Assembly (NCBI RefSeq): GCF_004339675.1
Contig: NZ_SLVM01000030.1
Coordinates: forward strand, 1-40,088
Length of the DNA stretch: 40,088 nt
Origin: Rhodovulum steppense
GTDB lineage: Bacteria > Pseudomonadota > Alphaproteobacteria > Rhodobacterales > Rhodobacteraceae
Direction of reading: 5' to 3'
The notes under the pieces were generated by a model that saw only the letters and a list, made by a program, of their open reading frames with translations, ran no database searches and had not been told where the DNA came from. This document shows, in pieces, positions 27,838 through 37,686 of this stretch (position 1 is the first letter of the stretch; each line of letters begins with the position of its first letter). Both the position numbers and the translations under genes were made by a program.

Positions 27838-28710
27838 TCAGTCGTCCGCGCGCAGCCCCGCACGCCGTGCGGCACGCAGGATCGCGGCGACGGCGGCTTC
27901 GGGGCGGGCGTGGTGGGGCATGTGGCCCACGCCATGCAGCTCGATCAGGTTCGCGCTTTGCACCCGGGCTGCCAGCGGCCGGGAATGGACCTCGATCGGC
28001 ACGATCCTGTCGGCGGTGCCGTGCAGGATCTCGATCGGCATCTTCAACTCGCCATAACGCGCTGCCATCGCGCGGATATGGGGCTTCAGCCCATTCACCT
28101 GCCGGGTGTTGGCGCGCAGGCTGTCGGGGCGCATCGACAGCTCGATCGCGATATGCTCGGCATAGCCCTCGGGCACCGGGTCGGGATCGAAGATCCGCTC
28201 GATGGTCTGGTGCGCCAGCGCACGGGGCGCAAAGGCCGATATCAGCGGGATCACCACAGCCGCGCCAAAGGCCGAAGAGGCCAGCTCGTACCACGGCCCC
28301 AGCCCGCCTTGCCAGGGCATCGCGGCCCCGGCCAGAGACACCACCGCCGCCGCGCGGGCGGGATGGTCCAGTGCCCAGGCCAGCGCCACCGAGCCGCCAA
28401 AGGAATGGCCGACAAGCACCGCGGGCCCAAGCCCGAGCCGAACCGCCGCCCGTTCCAGGATTTCGGCCTGTTCGAAGGGGCTTTCGCCATCGGGATGTAG
28501 CGGATCGGTATGGCCCAGCCCCGGCCGGTCAAAGGCGGTCACGCGGAAGCATTCGGCCAGTCGCCCCATCAGGTCGAAGCAGAAGTCCCGCGTATTCCCG
28601 CCCGCCCCGTGCAGAAGGATCACGTCCGGGCCTGCGCCCTCCTGATGGGCGTGGACGCGGGTGCCGTCGATATCCAGAACCTCGCCCGTGGGCATGTAGC
28701 GGTCATGCAT
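27838..28710 (-). CDS. alpha/beta hydrolase, cytosolic paralogue
   Basis: 290 residues without signal peptide (MHDRYMPTGEVLDIDGTRVHAHQEGAG). It has ILLHGAGGNTRDF, nucleophile GHSFGGS, ILHGTADRIVPIE and GVGHMPHHARPEA. The alignment with the next gene runs end to end, so the pair arose by tandem duplication followed by a change of location. The start is 2 bases after the metA stop, so translation is probably coupled. The substrate is unknown; proximity to metA suggests, but does not prove, a link to homoserine or sulfur metabolism. Confidence 0.9.
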   Translation of the reverse strand: MHDRYMPTGEVLDIDGTRVHAHQEGAGPDVILLHGAGGNTRDFCFDLMGRLAECFRVTAFDRPGLGHTDPLHPDGESPFEQAEILERAAVRLGLGPAVLVGHSFGGSVALAWALDHPARAAAVVSLAGAAMPWQGGLGPWYELASSAFGAAVVIPLISAFAPRALAHQTIERIFDPDPVPEGYAEHIAIELSMRPDSLRANTRQVNGLKPHIRAMAARYGELKMPIEILHGTADRIVPIEVHSRPLAARVQSANLIELHGVGHMPHHARPEAAVAAILRAARRAGLRADD

Positions 28711-28712
28711 TC

Positions 28713-29639
28713 TCAGGCGGCCCCGATCCGGTCGATGTCATAGGGCGTGGTCTGGTAGATCTGGTTGATCCAGTTGCCGTAAAGCAGATGCGCATGGCTG
28801 CGCCAGCGGTTCTGCGGCGCCTGCGCCGGATCGTTGCCGGGATAGTAGTTGATCGGCACGTTGATCGGCGTGCCATTCGCCACGTCGCGGTCGTATTCCT
28901 GTTTCAGCGTGTCGCTGTCATATTCGAAATGGTTGAAGATATAGAGCGCGCGATGCGCCGCATCCTCGATCAGGCAGGGCCCTACCTCGTCGCTGCCCAG
29001 AAGCGTCACCAGCCCCGGCACCGCGTCGATCTCGGGCTGGCGCATCTCGGTCCAGCGGCTGACCGGGATCACGCAATCGTCCGAAAAGCCACGCAGATAG
29101 GGCGATGCGGGAACGAGGTTACGGTGTCGGAAACAGCCGAATGCCTTGTGGTCCAGCATGTGTTTCTGCACGCCATGGAAATGATAGATCATCGCCATGC
29201 CGCCCCAGCACACGCCGAAGGTGGACTGGACATGGGTCTGGGTCCAGTCCATCACGCGGACCAGTTCATCCCAATAGGTGACCTCGGTGAAGGGCAGATG
29301 CTCGATGGGGGCGCCGGTGATGATGAAGCCGTCGAATTTCTCGCCGCTCGCGGCGACCTCGGCAAAAGGGCGGTAGAACGCCTCCATATGCTCGGCGGCG
29401 GTGTTCTTGGTCTGATGCTCGGTCATCCGGATCAGGCTCAGTTCGATCTGAAGCGGCGTGGCGCCGATCAGCCGGGCGAACTGGGTCTCGGTCTGGATCT
29501 TCTTGGGCATCAGGTTCAGCAGGCCGATGCGCAGCGGCCGGATGTCCTGACGCGCCGCTGCCTCCTCGCCCATCACCATCACGCCCTCGCGCGTCAGCAC
29601 GTCGAAGGCGGGCAGCGAGGTGGGGATCTTGATCGGCAT
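28713..29639 (-). CDS. metAA: homoserine O-acetyltransferase, MetA (HTS) family
   Basis: 308 residues of the MetA fold. Catalytic Cys144 is in [16 protein letters not shown] and the His/Glu pair in IFNHFEYD. Family members with Gly at the acyl-selecting site use succinyl-CoA and those with Glu use acetyl-CoA; here the site reads [10 protein letters not shown] with Glu113, so acetyl-CoA is predicted. It activates homoserine for methionine synthesis in the cytosol. A SAM-II riboswitch, common upstream of alphaproteobacterial metA, was not recognised; the 47-base gap to the upstream ATPase gene is too short for one with a promoter. Confidence 0.95.
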   Translation of the reverse strand: MPIKIPTSLPAFDVLTREGVMVMGEEAAARQDIRPLRIGLLNLMPKKIQTETQFARLIGATPLQIELSLIRMTEHQTKNTAAEHMEAFYRPFAEVAASGEKFDGFIITGAPIEHLPFTEVTYWDELVRVMDWTQTHVQSTFGVCWGGMAMIYHFHGVQKHMLDHKAFGCFRHRNLVPASPYLRGFSDDCVIPVSRWTEMRQPEIDAVPGLVTLLGSDEVGPCLIEDAAHRALYIFNHFEYDSDTLKQEYDRDVANGTPINVPINYYPGNDPAQAPQNRWRSHAHLLYGNWINQIYQTTPYDIDRIGAA

Positions 29640-29686
29640 CGGGCGGGCCTTTCCGGAAGACGCGGAGACGAGAGATAGGCGGCTTC

Positions 29687-30547
29687 TCAGCGGGCCTCAA
29701 GGGCGCGGGCGACCAGTTCGACGAAGTCCGCGGGGCTGGTGACCCTTGCCACATCCTGGGCGGCGACCTTGACGCCCCAGTTGCGCGCCATCGCCGCGTA
29801 GCGCGGCTGGCGGTGGGCCAGCGCGCGGGCATAGGTCCAGCGCACGAAGGCATCGGGATCGACCTCTGGCTCGGTCAGGCCGGTTTCGTCCAGATAGGCC
29901 GCCCAGGCCGCGTGCAGGAAATCGGGCTGGTAATACATGGGCTTGGGGGCGCGGTCGAAACGCGCGACCAGATCGGCGGTGTGTGCCTCGGACCCTTCGA
30001 TCCAGACCAGCAGCAGGTTGCGCGCAAGCGTCGTCAGCACCTCGTCCTCGGGGTTCTCGGGGTCCACCACCTCGCAGACCGATCCGCCCGAGTCGCAGAC
30101 GAAGTTGCCGTAGCCGTAAAGCTCCTCGGCCCGCTCGATGAAGCGCGGGGTGTCCAGCAGGGCGCTGATCTCGGCGGCGCGGTGCTGTTCCTGACGGCGC
30201 ATGTATTCGGCAAAGCTCAGCCCGCCCTTTTCCGCCGCGCCGGGCTTGCCCAGATAGGTCGAAAGCGGTGCCAGATTGTCGAAGGTGATGTTCGAGGCGA
30301 TAAAGACGCTGTCGGTCAGCAGCAATTCGCGCAGCAGCGGAACCTTCATCGCCTCGCGCTTGAAATTGTCGGCGATCAACTCGCCCATGTAGCGGGTGCC
30401 GATGCGGTAATCGACCGAGTAGTGGAACCAGTCGCCCCGCGCGCGCAGCATGTTCGAGACATGGGTCTTGCCCAGCCCCGACATCCCGAACAGAAGCACC
30501 CGCTTGCGGGGCGCCGAACGCCACTCTGCCGCCGACTCGTAGATCAT
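29687..30547 (-). CDS. P-loop ATPase/kinase-like protein of unknown function
   Basis: 286 residues. A Walker [18 protein letters not shown] lies near residues 17-33, followed by [17 protein letters not shown]. The middle reads [27 protein letters not shown] and the later part has [23 protein letters not shown]. The beginning resembles small-molecule kinases, but no pathway assignment is possible. The start at 30547 is preferred over 30574, which falls in the intergenic run. It precedes metA by 47 bases on the same strand and may be cotranscribed with it. Confidence 0.8.
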   Translation of the reverse strand: MIYESAAEWRSAPRKRVLLFGMSGLGKTHVSNMLRARGDWFHYSVDYRIGTRYMGELIADNFKREAMKVPLLRELLLTDSVFIASNITFDNLAPLSTYLGKPGAAEKGGLSFAEYMRRQEQHRAAEISALLDTPRFIERAEELYGYGNFVCDSGGSVCEVVDPENPEDEVLTTLARNLLLVWIEGSEAHTADLVARFDRAPKPMYYQPDFLHAAWAAYLDETGLTEPEVDPDAFVRWTYARALAHRQPRYAAMARNWGVKVAAQDVARVTSPADFVELVARALEAR

Positions 30548-30601
30548 GCCATGCCGCCCTTGCCGAACGGGCATCTGGTAGCGGGCGGGCGGGGGGCGGT
30601 C

Positions 30602-30630
30602 AAACGAAACCGCCCGGACGTGCCGGGCGG
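30602..30630 (-). terminator. rho-independent terminator after the FadL-like gene
   Basis: On the reverse strand CCGCCCGG pairs with CCGGGCGG around a 5-base loop, followed by TTTCGTTT. It lies 26 bases after the stop of the porin gene. Confidence 0.85.
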
Positions 30631-30655
30631 CCGCAGGACAGGGCAGGAGGGCCGC

Positions 30656-31759
30656 TCAGAACGAGTAGCCGACGCGCAGGCCGAAGCCCCAGCCGTAGTT
30701 GCCTGAAAAGTCGCCATCTATCCCGCGGGTCGTCGCATCGCCGATATCGACATAGCGCAGGCCGCCGGTGATCTTCGCCGGACCGTTCGTGTAGGTGAGC
30801 GCCAGGCCCGCCGACTTGAACCCATCCGTGGGGCCCAGATTGCCGGTCACATTGCCCTTGGTCTCTTCGTAGCCGAGCAGAACCGCGCCGGACCAGTTGT
30901 CGTTGAACTTGCGGCCCAGCCCCAGATTGTAGGTGATGACATCGTCAGTGTAGAAAACGAGAGCATTGCCATAGACGTTGCGGTATTCGTCGGGGTCGAT
31001 CGTGAACTCGGTCCAGTTCACCCAGCGGACCGAGCCGAACAGCAGCGTGTCGGCCGCGATGCCGGTCTGGAACTCCAGGTTGATCGATTCCGGGATCTCG
31101 GTCTTGAAGGTGCTGTCGACGACGATGCCGCCCGTCGACGGGCCGCTTTCGGCGGCATCGAACGTGTGGTTGATCGCAGAATTGTAGGTCAGCGCCACCC
31201 GCGCTGCAATCTCCGGCTTTTCCCATGCGATCCCCAGAACATAGCCGAAATCCGTCTCTTTCGAGGTCTCAAGCGTGTAGGGGTTCGGGTCGAGTGCCGG
31301 GAACGGCAGATTGACCGTCCCGGATGTCCTCAGCGCGCGCAACCCGCCGATCAGGCTGAGATTGTTGTCGAACCTGTACCGGGCCAGTGCTGTCACAGCG
31401 GTCGCGTCAAGTTCGGCCGTGGTGCCCGCGACCGGGTAGCCCGTGCCGGACCGGTAGTCGACATCCGCGCCGATCGGCTGGTCGAGGATCAGCGCGAGAT
31501 CCAGCGACGGGGTAAGAGCCTGCTTGTAGCCCAGCGAAAAGGTGTTGTAGCCGGGCGCCATGTCACCGGCTCCGATTGTGGGCCCCAGGAAGGCACTCGT
31601 CCCCGACACATTCGCGTCGAACCTGCTGAAACTCAGTTCCGCATAGGTGCCCGGCTCGAACAGGATGCCGACCGACTGGGTCGAGCGCTCGACGCCTCCG
31701 GCATGGGCGCTGCCGATCCCCATGGCGGTCAGGACGACCCCCGTCACCACGTTTTTCAT
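30656..31759 (-). CDS. outer-membrane transport protein, OmpP1/FadL family
   Basis: 367 residues with signal peptide MKNVVTGVVLTAMGIGSAHA and alternating hydrophobic beta strands, ending in the outer-membrane motif RVGYSF. Family marks include NTFSLGYKQALTPSLDLALILDQPIGADV and the LGLGRKFNDNWSGAVLLGY strand. FadL-type barrels pass long-chain fatty acids or other hydrophobic compounds across the outer membrane. It has its own terminator and a possible promoter, so it is monocistronic. Base use is slightly more AT-rich than its neighbours, as is common for porins. Confidence 0.92.
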   Translation of the reverse strand: MKNVVTGVVLTAMGIGSAHAGGVERSTQSVGILFEPGTYAELSFSRFDANVSGTSAFLGPTIGAGDMAPGYNTFSLGYKQALTPSLDLALILDQPIGADVDYRSGTGYPVAGTTAELDATAVTALARYRFDNNLSLIGGLRALRTSGTVNLPFPALDPNPYTLETSKETDFGYVLGIAWEKPEIAARVALTYNSAINHTFDAAESGPSTGGIVVDSTFKTEIPESINLEFQTGIAADTLLFGSVRWVNWTEFTIDPDEYRNVYGNALVFYTDDVITYNLGLGRKFNDNWSGAVLLGYEETKGNVTGNLGPTDGFKSAGLALTYTNGPAKITGGLRYVDIGDATTRGIDGDFSGNYGWGFGLRVGYSF

Positions 31760-31790
31760 TTTGCCTCCCCACGAAACGTCGCGCCCGTTA

Positions 31791-31820
31791 ACGCTAGTGT
31801 GATGGGCCGCTTTCGGTCAA
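31791..31820 (-). promoter_or_regulatory. candidate promoter of the FadL-like gene
   Basis: On the reverse strand TTGACC (31815-31820) and TAGCGT (31791-31796) are 18 bases apart, about 32 bases before the start codon. The -10 match is weak. Confidence 0.35.
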
Positions 31821-31870
31821 TTGCGAACGCCGCGTTAATCGCGCCGGGTAATGCTTTGCCGCAAAGCGTG

Positions 31871-32749
31871 TCACCGCGGACGCAGTTCCGTCCTCAGGTT
31901 GAGCAGGTTCGCCGCCAGGATCACCGCAGCGCCCAGGAACACCGCCGCTTCCAGCGGCTCGCCGTAAAGCAGCATGCCGACCACGGCGATCACCGGCAGG
32001 CGCAGGAAATCGAGCGGCATCACGATGATCGCGGGTGCGACCATGAGCGCGCTGGTCAGGCAGTAATGCGCCATCAGCCCGGCCACCCCCAGCACCGCAA
32101 GCGGCACCCATGCGGCGGCCGAGGGCCAGGCGATCTGGCCGTCGATCCCGGCGCAGACCAGCCCCATTCCTGCCTGCATCACCGTCAGCCAGAACAGGAT
32201 CGACACGATCGACTGCGTGGCCGTCAGCCGCTTGGTGAAAAGCGCCGACCCCGCAAAGCCCAGCGCCGCCCCCAGCGCGGCCAGTGCGCCGGGTTCCAGC
32301 GCCATGGGGTCAGGGCGCGCAACGATCAGGATCCCGGCAAAGCCCGTCAGCGCCGCAAGCGCGCGGGCCCGCGTCAACCGCTCGCCCAGGATCAGCGGGG
32401 CCAGAAGCGCGACCCAGAGCGGCGCGGTGAATTCCATGGCGAAGACCTGCGCCAGCGGGATCAGCGCCAGCGCCAGGAACCACAGGTTCTGCCCGGTGAA
32501 GTGAAAGACATTGCGGACGAAATGAAGGCCCAGCCTCTGGCGCGACACTTCGCCCAGCCGCCCTGCCAGCCCCGCGAGGCCGACCACCAGCACGATCCCG
32601 ATCACCGAACGGTAGAGCATCAGCTCGAACGTATCGAGTTCCACCGACACGGCCCGCCCGGCCACCGCCATCGACGAGAAGGACAGGATCGCCCCGGTCA
32701 TCCACAGCGCAGCGCGGGGGATGTCCGGGCCGCGCGCCGGAAGGCTCAT
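31871..32749 (-). CDS. EamA/DMT-superfamily transporter
   Basis: 292 residues with about ten hydrophobic spans in two EamA repeats (first [22 protein letters not shown]..., second [18 protein letters not shown]...). These are inner-membrane exporters or permeases of small metabolites; the substrate is not evident. The ATG at 32749 overlaps the guaA stop as ATGA, so it is coupled to guaA. A GTG at 32755 is an alternative start. A nucleobase or nucleotide-related substrate is possible because of guaA, but that is inference. Confidence 0.9.
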   Translation of the reverse strand: MSLPARGPDIPRAALWMTGAILSFSSMAVAGRAVSVELDTFELMLYRSVIGIVLVVGLAGLAGRLGEVSRQRLGLHFVRNVFHFTGQNLWFLALALIPLAQVFAMEFTAPLWVALLAPLILGERLTRARALAALTGFAGILIVARPDPMALEPGALAALGAALGFAGSALFTKRLTATQSIVSILFWLTVMQAGMGLVCAGIDGQIAWPSAAAWVPLAVLGVAGLMAHYCLTSALMVAPAIIVMPLDFLRLPVIAVVGMLLYGEPLEAAVFLGAAVILAANLLNLRTELRPR

Positions 32750-34305
32750 TCCCACTCGATGGTGCCGGGCGGCTTCGACGTGATGTCGTAGGTGACCCGG
32801 TTGATGCCCTTGACCTCGTTGATGATCCGGGTTGCCGTCTCGGACAGGAAGTCATGGGTGAAGGGATAGTAATCGGCGGTCATGCCATCCACCGACGTCA
32901 CGGCGCGCAGCGCGCAGGCGTAATCATAGGTCCGCCCGTCGCCCATCACGCCGACGGTGCGCACGGGCAGCAGCGCGACGAAGGCCTGCCAGATCTCGTC
33001 GTAAAGCCCGTGGCGGCGGATCTGGTCGATATAGACCGCATCGGCCTTGCGCAGGATCGCCAGCTTCTCGCGGGTGATCTCGCCGGGGCAGCGGATGGCA
33101 AGGCCCGGGCCGGGAAAGGGATGGCGGCCGATGAAGCTGGCGGGCAGGCCCAGTTCATGGCCCAGTGCGCGGACCTCGTCCTTGAACAGCTCGCGCAAGG
33201 GTTCCACCAGTTTCAGGCCCATCTTCGCAGGCAACCCGCCGACATTGTGATGCGACTTGATCGTGACCGAGGGGCCGCCCGAAAAGCTGACCGACTCGAT
33301 GACATCTGGGTAGAGCGTACCCTGCGCCAGGAATTCGGCGCCGCCCACCTCGGCCGCGTGTTTCTGGAACACGTCGATGAACAGCTTGCCGATGGTCTTG
33401 CGCTTCACCTCGGGGTCGGAAACGCCATCGAGCGCCGACAGGAACAGGTCGCTTTCATCGGCATGGATCAGCGGGATGTTGTAATTGTCGCGGAACATGG
33501 CGACCACCTCGGCCGCCTCGTTCTGGCGCAACAGGCCATGATCGACGAAGACGCAGGTCAGCTGGTCGCCGATCGCCTCGTGGATCAGCACGGCGGCCAC
33601 CGAGGAATCCACGCCGCCCGACAGCCCGCAGATCACCTTGGCATCGCCGACCTGCGCGCGGATCTTCGCGATCGCTTCCTCGCGATAGGCGCCCATCGTC
33701 CAGTCGCCCCGGAACCCGGCAAGGCGGATGAAATTCTCGTACAGCGTCCGGCCGTTCGGGGTGTGATGCACCTCGGGATGGAACTGCACGGCATAGAAGC
33801 GGCGCGCGGGATCGGCGGTGATCGCAAAGGGCGCCCCGGGCGAGGTGCCCAGAACCTGGAAACCCGGCGCGATTTCCGCGACATGGTCGCCATGGCTCAT
33901 CCAGACCTGCTCGCGCCCGCCCTGGAACCAGCCGGACAGGAACTCGTCGCCCCGGCCCGCCTGTTCGACATAGGCGCGGCCGAATTCCGCGGTGGCATGT
34001 TCGCCCGCCTCGACCCGACCGCCCAGGTCCTGCATCATCACCTGCTGGCCATAGCAGATGCCGAGGATCGGCACGCCAAGGGCATAGACCGATTGCGGCG
34101 GGCGCGGGCTGCCCGGGCGCGTCACCGAATCCGGCCCGCCCGAAAAGATCACCGCCCTTGGCGCGAATGCGGCAAGGAAGGCGTCGGTGACGTTCTGGTA
34201 GGGATGGATTTCGCAATAGACATTCAGCTCGCGCAGCCGACGCGCGATGAGCTGGGTCACCTGAGAGCCGAAATCGATGATGAGGAGGCGGTCATGCTGG
34301 GTCAT
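32746..34305 (-). CDS. guaA: GMP synthase (glutamine-hydrolysing)
   Basis: 519 residues in two parts. The amidotransferase domain has [30 protein letters not shown] with the catalytic Cys, and the [12 protein letters not shown] His/Glu region. The ATP-pyrophosphatase domain has [16 protein letters not shown]. The C-terminus KPPGTIEWE is intact. It aminates XMP to GMP using glutamine and ATP. The start at 34305 ([13 protein letters not shown]) is fixed by homology; the open frame upstream is not coding. It is divergent from the MttB gene and overlaps the EamA gene by 4 bases. Confidence 0.98.
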   Translation of the reverse strand: MTQHDRLLIIDFGSQVTQLIARRLRELNVYCEIHPYQNVTDAFLAAFAPRAVIFSGGPDSVTRPGSPRPPQSVYALGVPILGICYGQQVMMQDLGGRVEAGEHATAEFGRAYVEQAGRGDEFLSGWFQGGREQVWMSHGDHVAEIAPGFQVLGTSPGAPFAITADPARRFYAVQFHPEVHHTPNGRTLYENFIRLAGFRGDWTMGAYREEAIAKIRAQVGDAKVICGLSGGVDSSVAAVLIHEAIGDQLTCVFVDHGLLRQNEAAEVVAMFRDNYNIPLIHADESDLFLSALDGVSDPEVKRKTIGKLFIDVFQKHAAEVGGAEFLAQGTLYPDVIESVSFSGGPSVTIKSHHNVGGLPAKMGLKLVEPLRELFKDEVRALGHELGLPASFIGRHPFPGPGLAIRCPGEITREKLAILRKADAVYIDQIRRHGLYDEIWQAFVALLPVRTVGVMGDGRTYDYACALRAVTSVDGMTADYYPFTHDFLSETATRIINEVKGINRVTYDITSKPPGTIEWE

Positions 34306-34504
34306 GGCCGACTGATAGGGCCGGGCGGGAGCCTGCGCAAGCCCGCGCCGAGCAGGGCCATAAATGGCGCGACGCCGCAGCGCGGCGACGGATCTCAAGG
34401 GATGTCGCACTTGGCGCAGGATGGGGCGAAAACCGCCCGGCGCACAGTGCGTCTTTTGCGCTAGATGAGCGCGCGGCGGACAGGGCCAGCGACGGGAGAA
34501 GTGC

Positions 34505-36052
34505 ATGGGCGAAGCGGAACAGCGGGGCACGCGCAGCCGTGGCGGCGGTGGGGCAGCGCGCCGGGCGGCGCGCAGCGGGATCGCGATCGAGACGGCGCGC
34601 TTCATCGAGCGCAACATTCCCGATTTCGAGCTGCTGAGCGCCGAGGCGTTGGCGATCATCGAAGAAAACGCCGAACGGGTGCTTGAAGAGATCGGCGTCA
34701 ATTTCGTCGAGAATCCCGCCGCGCTCGACCGCTGGCGCGCAGCGGGCGCGGATGTCCAGGGCGAACGCGTGCGCCTGCCCCGGGGCCTTGCCCGCCAGCT
34801 TTGCGCGACCGCGCCCAGACGGTTCACCCAGCATGCCCGCAACCCCGAGCGCAATGTCGAGATCGGCGGACGCAGCCTTGTGCTGGCCCCGGTCTACGGG
34901 CCGCCCTTCGTGCGCGATCTGGACGGCGGGCGGCGCTATGCCACGATCGAGGATTTCCGCCGTTTCGTGCGGCTGGGCCAGATGTCGAAATGGCTGCACC
35001 ATTCCGGCGGCACGGTCTGCGAGCCGACAGACGTGGCCGTGAACAAGCGCCATCTGGACATGTTGCTGGCGCATATGACGCTGTCGGACAAGCCTTTCAT
35101 GGGCTCGGTCACCGAACCCTCGCGCGCGCGGGATTCCGTCGAGATGTGCGAGATCCTGTTCGGGCGGGAGTTCGTGGCGCAGAACGCCGTGATGACCTCG
35201 CTCATCAACATCAACTCTCCGCTGACCTTCGACGCGACGATGATGGGCGCGCTCGAGGTCTATGCCGCGGCGAACCAGGCCTGCATCGTGTCGCCCTTCA
35301 TCGTCGGCGGCGCGATGGCGCCGGTGTCGGTCGCGGGCACGCTGACCCAGGTTCTGGCCGAGGTGCTGGCGGGCGTGGCCTATTCCCAATTGATCCGGCC
35401 CGGCGCGCCGGTGATCTTCGGGGCGTTCGTCACCTCGATCGACATGAATTCGGGGGCGCCCACCTTCGGCACGCCCGAGGCCAGCCAGATCCTGTTCGGC
35501 GCGGGTCAGCTTGCGCGCCGACTTGGGTTGCCGTTCCGATCTGGCGGGGGGCTGTGCGGCTCCAAGCTGCCCGATGCGCAGGCGGCCTATGAAACGGCCA
35601 ATACGCTGAACGCAGCACTTCTGGCGGGCGTCAACTTCATGCTGCATGCCTGTGGCTGGCTGGAAGGTGGGCTGGTGGCGAGCGTCGAGAAATTCGTGAT
35701 GGATGCCGATCAATTGGGCGCCCTGCACAAGATGGCGCAGGGCGTGGCAATGGATCCGCAGGCGCAAGCGATGGATGCGCTCGCCGAAATCGGACCGGGC
35801 GGCCATTTCCTTGGCTGTGCCCATACCCAGGCGCATTTCAAGGAGGCGTTCTGGCGCTCGGATCTGCTTGACTACAAGCCCTTCGAGACCTGGGACGAAG
35901 AAGGCGCGCGCGACACGGTCAGTCTGGCCGCCGATCGGGCGAAGGCGCTGCTGGCGCAGTACCAGCCGCCGCCGCTTGATGAGGGAGTCCGCGAGGCTCT
36001 GGAAGCTCATGTGACCCGGCGCAAGCAGGAGATGCCTGACGCCTTCGTGTGA
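34505..36052 (+). CDS. MttB-family methyltransferase without pyrrolysine
   Basis: 515 residues of the trimethylamine methyltransferase (MttB) superfamily: the start [27 protein letters not shown], then [56 protein letters not shown] and [18 protein letters not shown]. No in-frame TAG interrupts it, so it is a non-pyrrolysine member. Such proteins demethylate quaternary amines (for example glycine betaine) with a corrinoid protein as acceptor. No corrinoid protein or reductive activator gene is in the window, so the substrate remains open. GGGAGAAGTGC precedes ATG 34505. Stop is 5 bases from the convergent DUF6477 gene. Confidence 0.92.
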   Translation: MGEAEQRGTRSRGGGGAARRAARSGIAIETARFIERNIPDFELLSAEALAIIEENAERVLEEIGVNFVENPAALDRWRAAGADVQGERVRLPRGLARQLCATAPRRFTQHARNPERNVEIGGRSLVLAPVYGPPFVRDLDGGRRYATIEDFRRFVRLGQMSKWLHHSGGTVCEPTDVAVNKRHLDMLLAHMTLSDKPFMGSVTEPSRARDSVEMCEILFGREFVAQNAVMTSLININSPLTFDATMMGALEVYAAANQACIVSPFIVGGAMAPVSVAGTLTQVLAEVLAGVAYSQLIRPGAPVIFGAFVTSIDMNSGAPTFGTPEASQILFGAGQLARRLGLPFRSGGGLCGSKLPDAQAAYETANTLNAALLAGVNFMLHACGWLEGGLVASVEKFVMDADQLGALHKMAQGVAMDPQAQAMDALAEIGPGGHFLGCAHTQAHFKEAFWRSDLLDYKPFETWDEEGARDTVSLAADRAKALLAQYQPPPLDEGVREALEAHVTRRKQEMPDAFV

Positions 36053-36057
36053 GTGTC

Positions 36058-36360
36058 TCAGGCGGCTTCGCGCTCGGGTTGGGTTGCGGCCAGCGCATGC
36101 GCCTCGGCCATCAGGGCGATCAGAATCTCGATGTGACGGGCATAGGAATACCCGGCATCGCCGCTGCGGCGGCGGTCGTCCATCGCCGTTTCGAGGTCGA
36201 TCAACCGGTCGATCACGGCCGCCGGATTGGTTTGGCGATGGCCTGGAAGCAGCCGGGCGAGGTCGCGGTCGCGGCGATAGTCGGCAAGGCCGAAACGGGC
36301 GGCCTGGACCATCAGTCGGGGACGACGAAGATGGGCGAGATGGGCGGGAATCCGGATCAT
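36058..36360 (-). CDS. DUF6477-family protein
   Basis: 100 residues. The start MIRIPAHLAHLRRPRLMVQAARFGLADYRRDRDLARLL is typical of this Rhodobacterales family, and a helical ETAMDDRRRSGDAGYSYARHIEILIALMAEA segment follows. Function is unknown. The start at 36360 follows GGAGG; an upstream ATG in the frame is less likely. It is convergent with the MttB gene and divergent from the DUF6456 gene, an arrangement I recall as conserved in the order. The shared gap contains a CtrA-like box. Confidence 0.75.
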   Translation of the reverse strand: MIRIPAHLAHLRRPRLMVQAARFGLADYRRDRDLARLLPGHRQTNPAAVIDRLIDLETAMDDRRRSGDAGYSYARHIEILIALMAEAHALAATQPEREAA

Positions 36361-36495
36361 GGCAGAACCTCCGATATGTCGATCGCAGGCAGAATGGCAC
36401 AACCCTGGCGGGTGTTGCGTGTCGACAGAGATCTGCGTACGGAGGTTTCAGAATTCTTTACCGTTTAGAAACAATACTAAGCATCACGACTTTTG

Positions 36496-36511
36496 TTAAC
36501 TCGACGGTAAC
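36496..36511. promoter_or_regulatory. CtrA-like box in the DUF6477/DUF6456 divergent gap
   Basis: TTAA-CTCGACG-GTAAC matches the CtrA consensus TTAA-N7-TTAAC with one mismatch. The second half lies about 80 bases before the DUF6456 start. The surrounding 80 bases are AT-rich compared with the region, as expected for a promoter. Other CtrA half-sites occur by chance in GC-rich DNA only rarely, so the hit is of interest but unproven. Confidence 0.5.
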
Positions 36512-36591
36512 CAATTCAACCTTGGATTGCATTAAGCTGTGATGGGCCCGAGACCCATCCAGTTGCATCAGGATCAGGAGAACGTCCCGAA

Positions 36592-37686
36592 ATGGAATGC
36601 GTCTTACCGTCGGAAACCGCGCTGACCTGGCTGCCGCAGGCGGCGCGCTTGTATCTTGCCCATACCGAGGGCGGGTGTTCGCTGCGTGAACTTGCGCGCA
36701 TTGAGGGCTGCCATCCCTCGACCGTGCTCCGCCAGGTGCGACGGGTCGAGACACGGCGCGACGATCCCCTTGTGGACCAAGCGCTCGCCCGCCTGGGTGC
36801 GCAGGCCCGGACTGCCCTTCCACCAAAGGAGATACCTCCGATGACAGCCACGATGCGCATTGATCGGCCGACGGTCGAGGATGCCACCCTCCAGCGTGAG
36901 GCGCGCCGCGTGCTGCGCCGCATGAACGAACCGGGTGCCTTTCTCGCAGTTGCGCGCGACATGGAAAAGGCCGCCGTGCTGCGCGAGGGGCCGGACGGTC
37001 ATACCAGCCGCGTCGCCGTGGTGGACCGTGCCATGGCCGAGGTCTTCGCGCTCAAGGACTGGATTGCCTGCCGCAGCCGCGGTCGGGTGACGATCTATGA
37101 AATCACCACGGCAGGACGGGCCACGCTGAAGCGCATGCTCGCCGAGAACGAGGCGAACAAGAACGGACAGGCCGACGCCCTGGCACCGTTCGGCGACCAG
37201 CATCGCGACTGGGAAACGGCCAGCGACGAAAAGGCCGAGCGCATCCGCTACAATCGCGCCGAGTCGCCGCTCTCGATCCTGGGGCGACGGCGCGACAGGG
37301 ACGGCAAACCTTTTCTGACGCCCGACCTGGTAGCGGCAGGAGAGCGGCTGCGCGAGGATTTCGAGGTGGCGCAGATCGGCCCGCGGGTTGCACAGAACTG
37401 GGACCGGTTCCTGACCGGCTCCGACAGGGGCGCGTTCCAGCCCGGCTCCGGCCCGTGTGACGGTCCGAGGGGCGCGCGCGAGCGCGTGGCGTCGGCTCTT
37501 CGCGACCTGGGGCCGGGGCTCGGCGATGTGGTCCTGCGCTGCTGCTGCTTTCTGGAAGGCATGGAGCAGGTCGAGCAGCACATGGGCTGGTCTGCGCGCT
37601 CGGGCAAGATCGTGCTCAGGATCGGTCTGCAAAGGCTCAAGCTGCACTACGAACGGCTCGGCGAACGGGCCGGAATGATCGGCTAG
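36592..37686 (+). CDS. DUF6456-family helix-turn-helix protein
   Basis: 364 residues. The N-terminal 60 residues carry an HTH-like segment ([26 protein letters not shown]). A second domain follows, ending in the DUF6456-like [55 protein letters not shown], then a C-terminal sigma-factor-like helical region ([47 protein letters not shown]). It is probably a DNA-binding regulator; its targets are unknown. The start at 36592 follows AGGAGAACG. The stop shares a CTAG with the stop of the convergent VIT gene. Confidence 0.85.
   Translation: MECVLPSETALTWLPQAARLYLAHTEGGCSLRELARIEGCHPSTVLRQVRRVETRRDDPLVDQALARLGAQARTALPPKEIPPMTATMRIDRPTVEDATLQREARRVLRRMNEPGAFLAVARDMEKAAVLREGPDGHTSRVAVVDRAMAEVFALKDWIACRSRGRVTIYEITTAGRATLKRMLAENEANKNGQADALAPFGDQHRDWETASDEKAERIRYNRAESPLSILGRRRDRDGKPFLTPDLVAAGERLREDFEVAQIGPRVAQNWDRFLTGSDRGAFQPGSGPCDGPRGARERVASALRDLGPGLGDVVLRCCCFLEGMEQVEQHMGWSARSGKIVLRIGLQRLKLHYERLGERAGMIG

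Noticed and set aside
29640-29700. SAM-II riboswitch before metA
   Set aside because: The gap is too short and carries none of the pseudoknot consensus.
32854-34464. 536-codon forward open frame over guaA
   Set aside because: Antisense shadow of the well-conserved guaA gene, with shadow-like composition (His, Asp, Gly, Gln-rich).
34505-36052. Pyrrolysine codon in the MttB gene
   Set aside because: The frame runs without an internal TAG from start to stop, so it is a non-pyrrolysine member.
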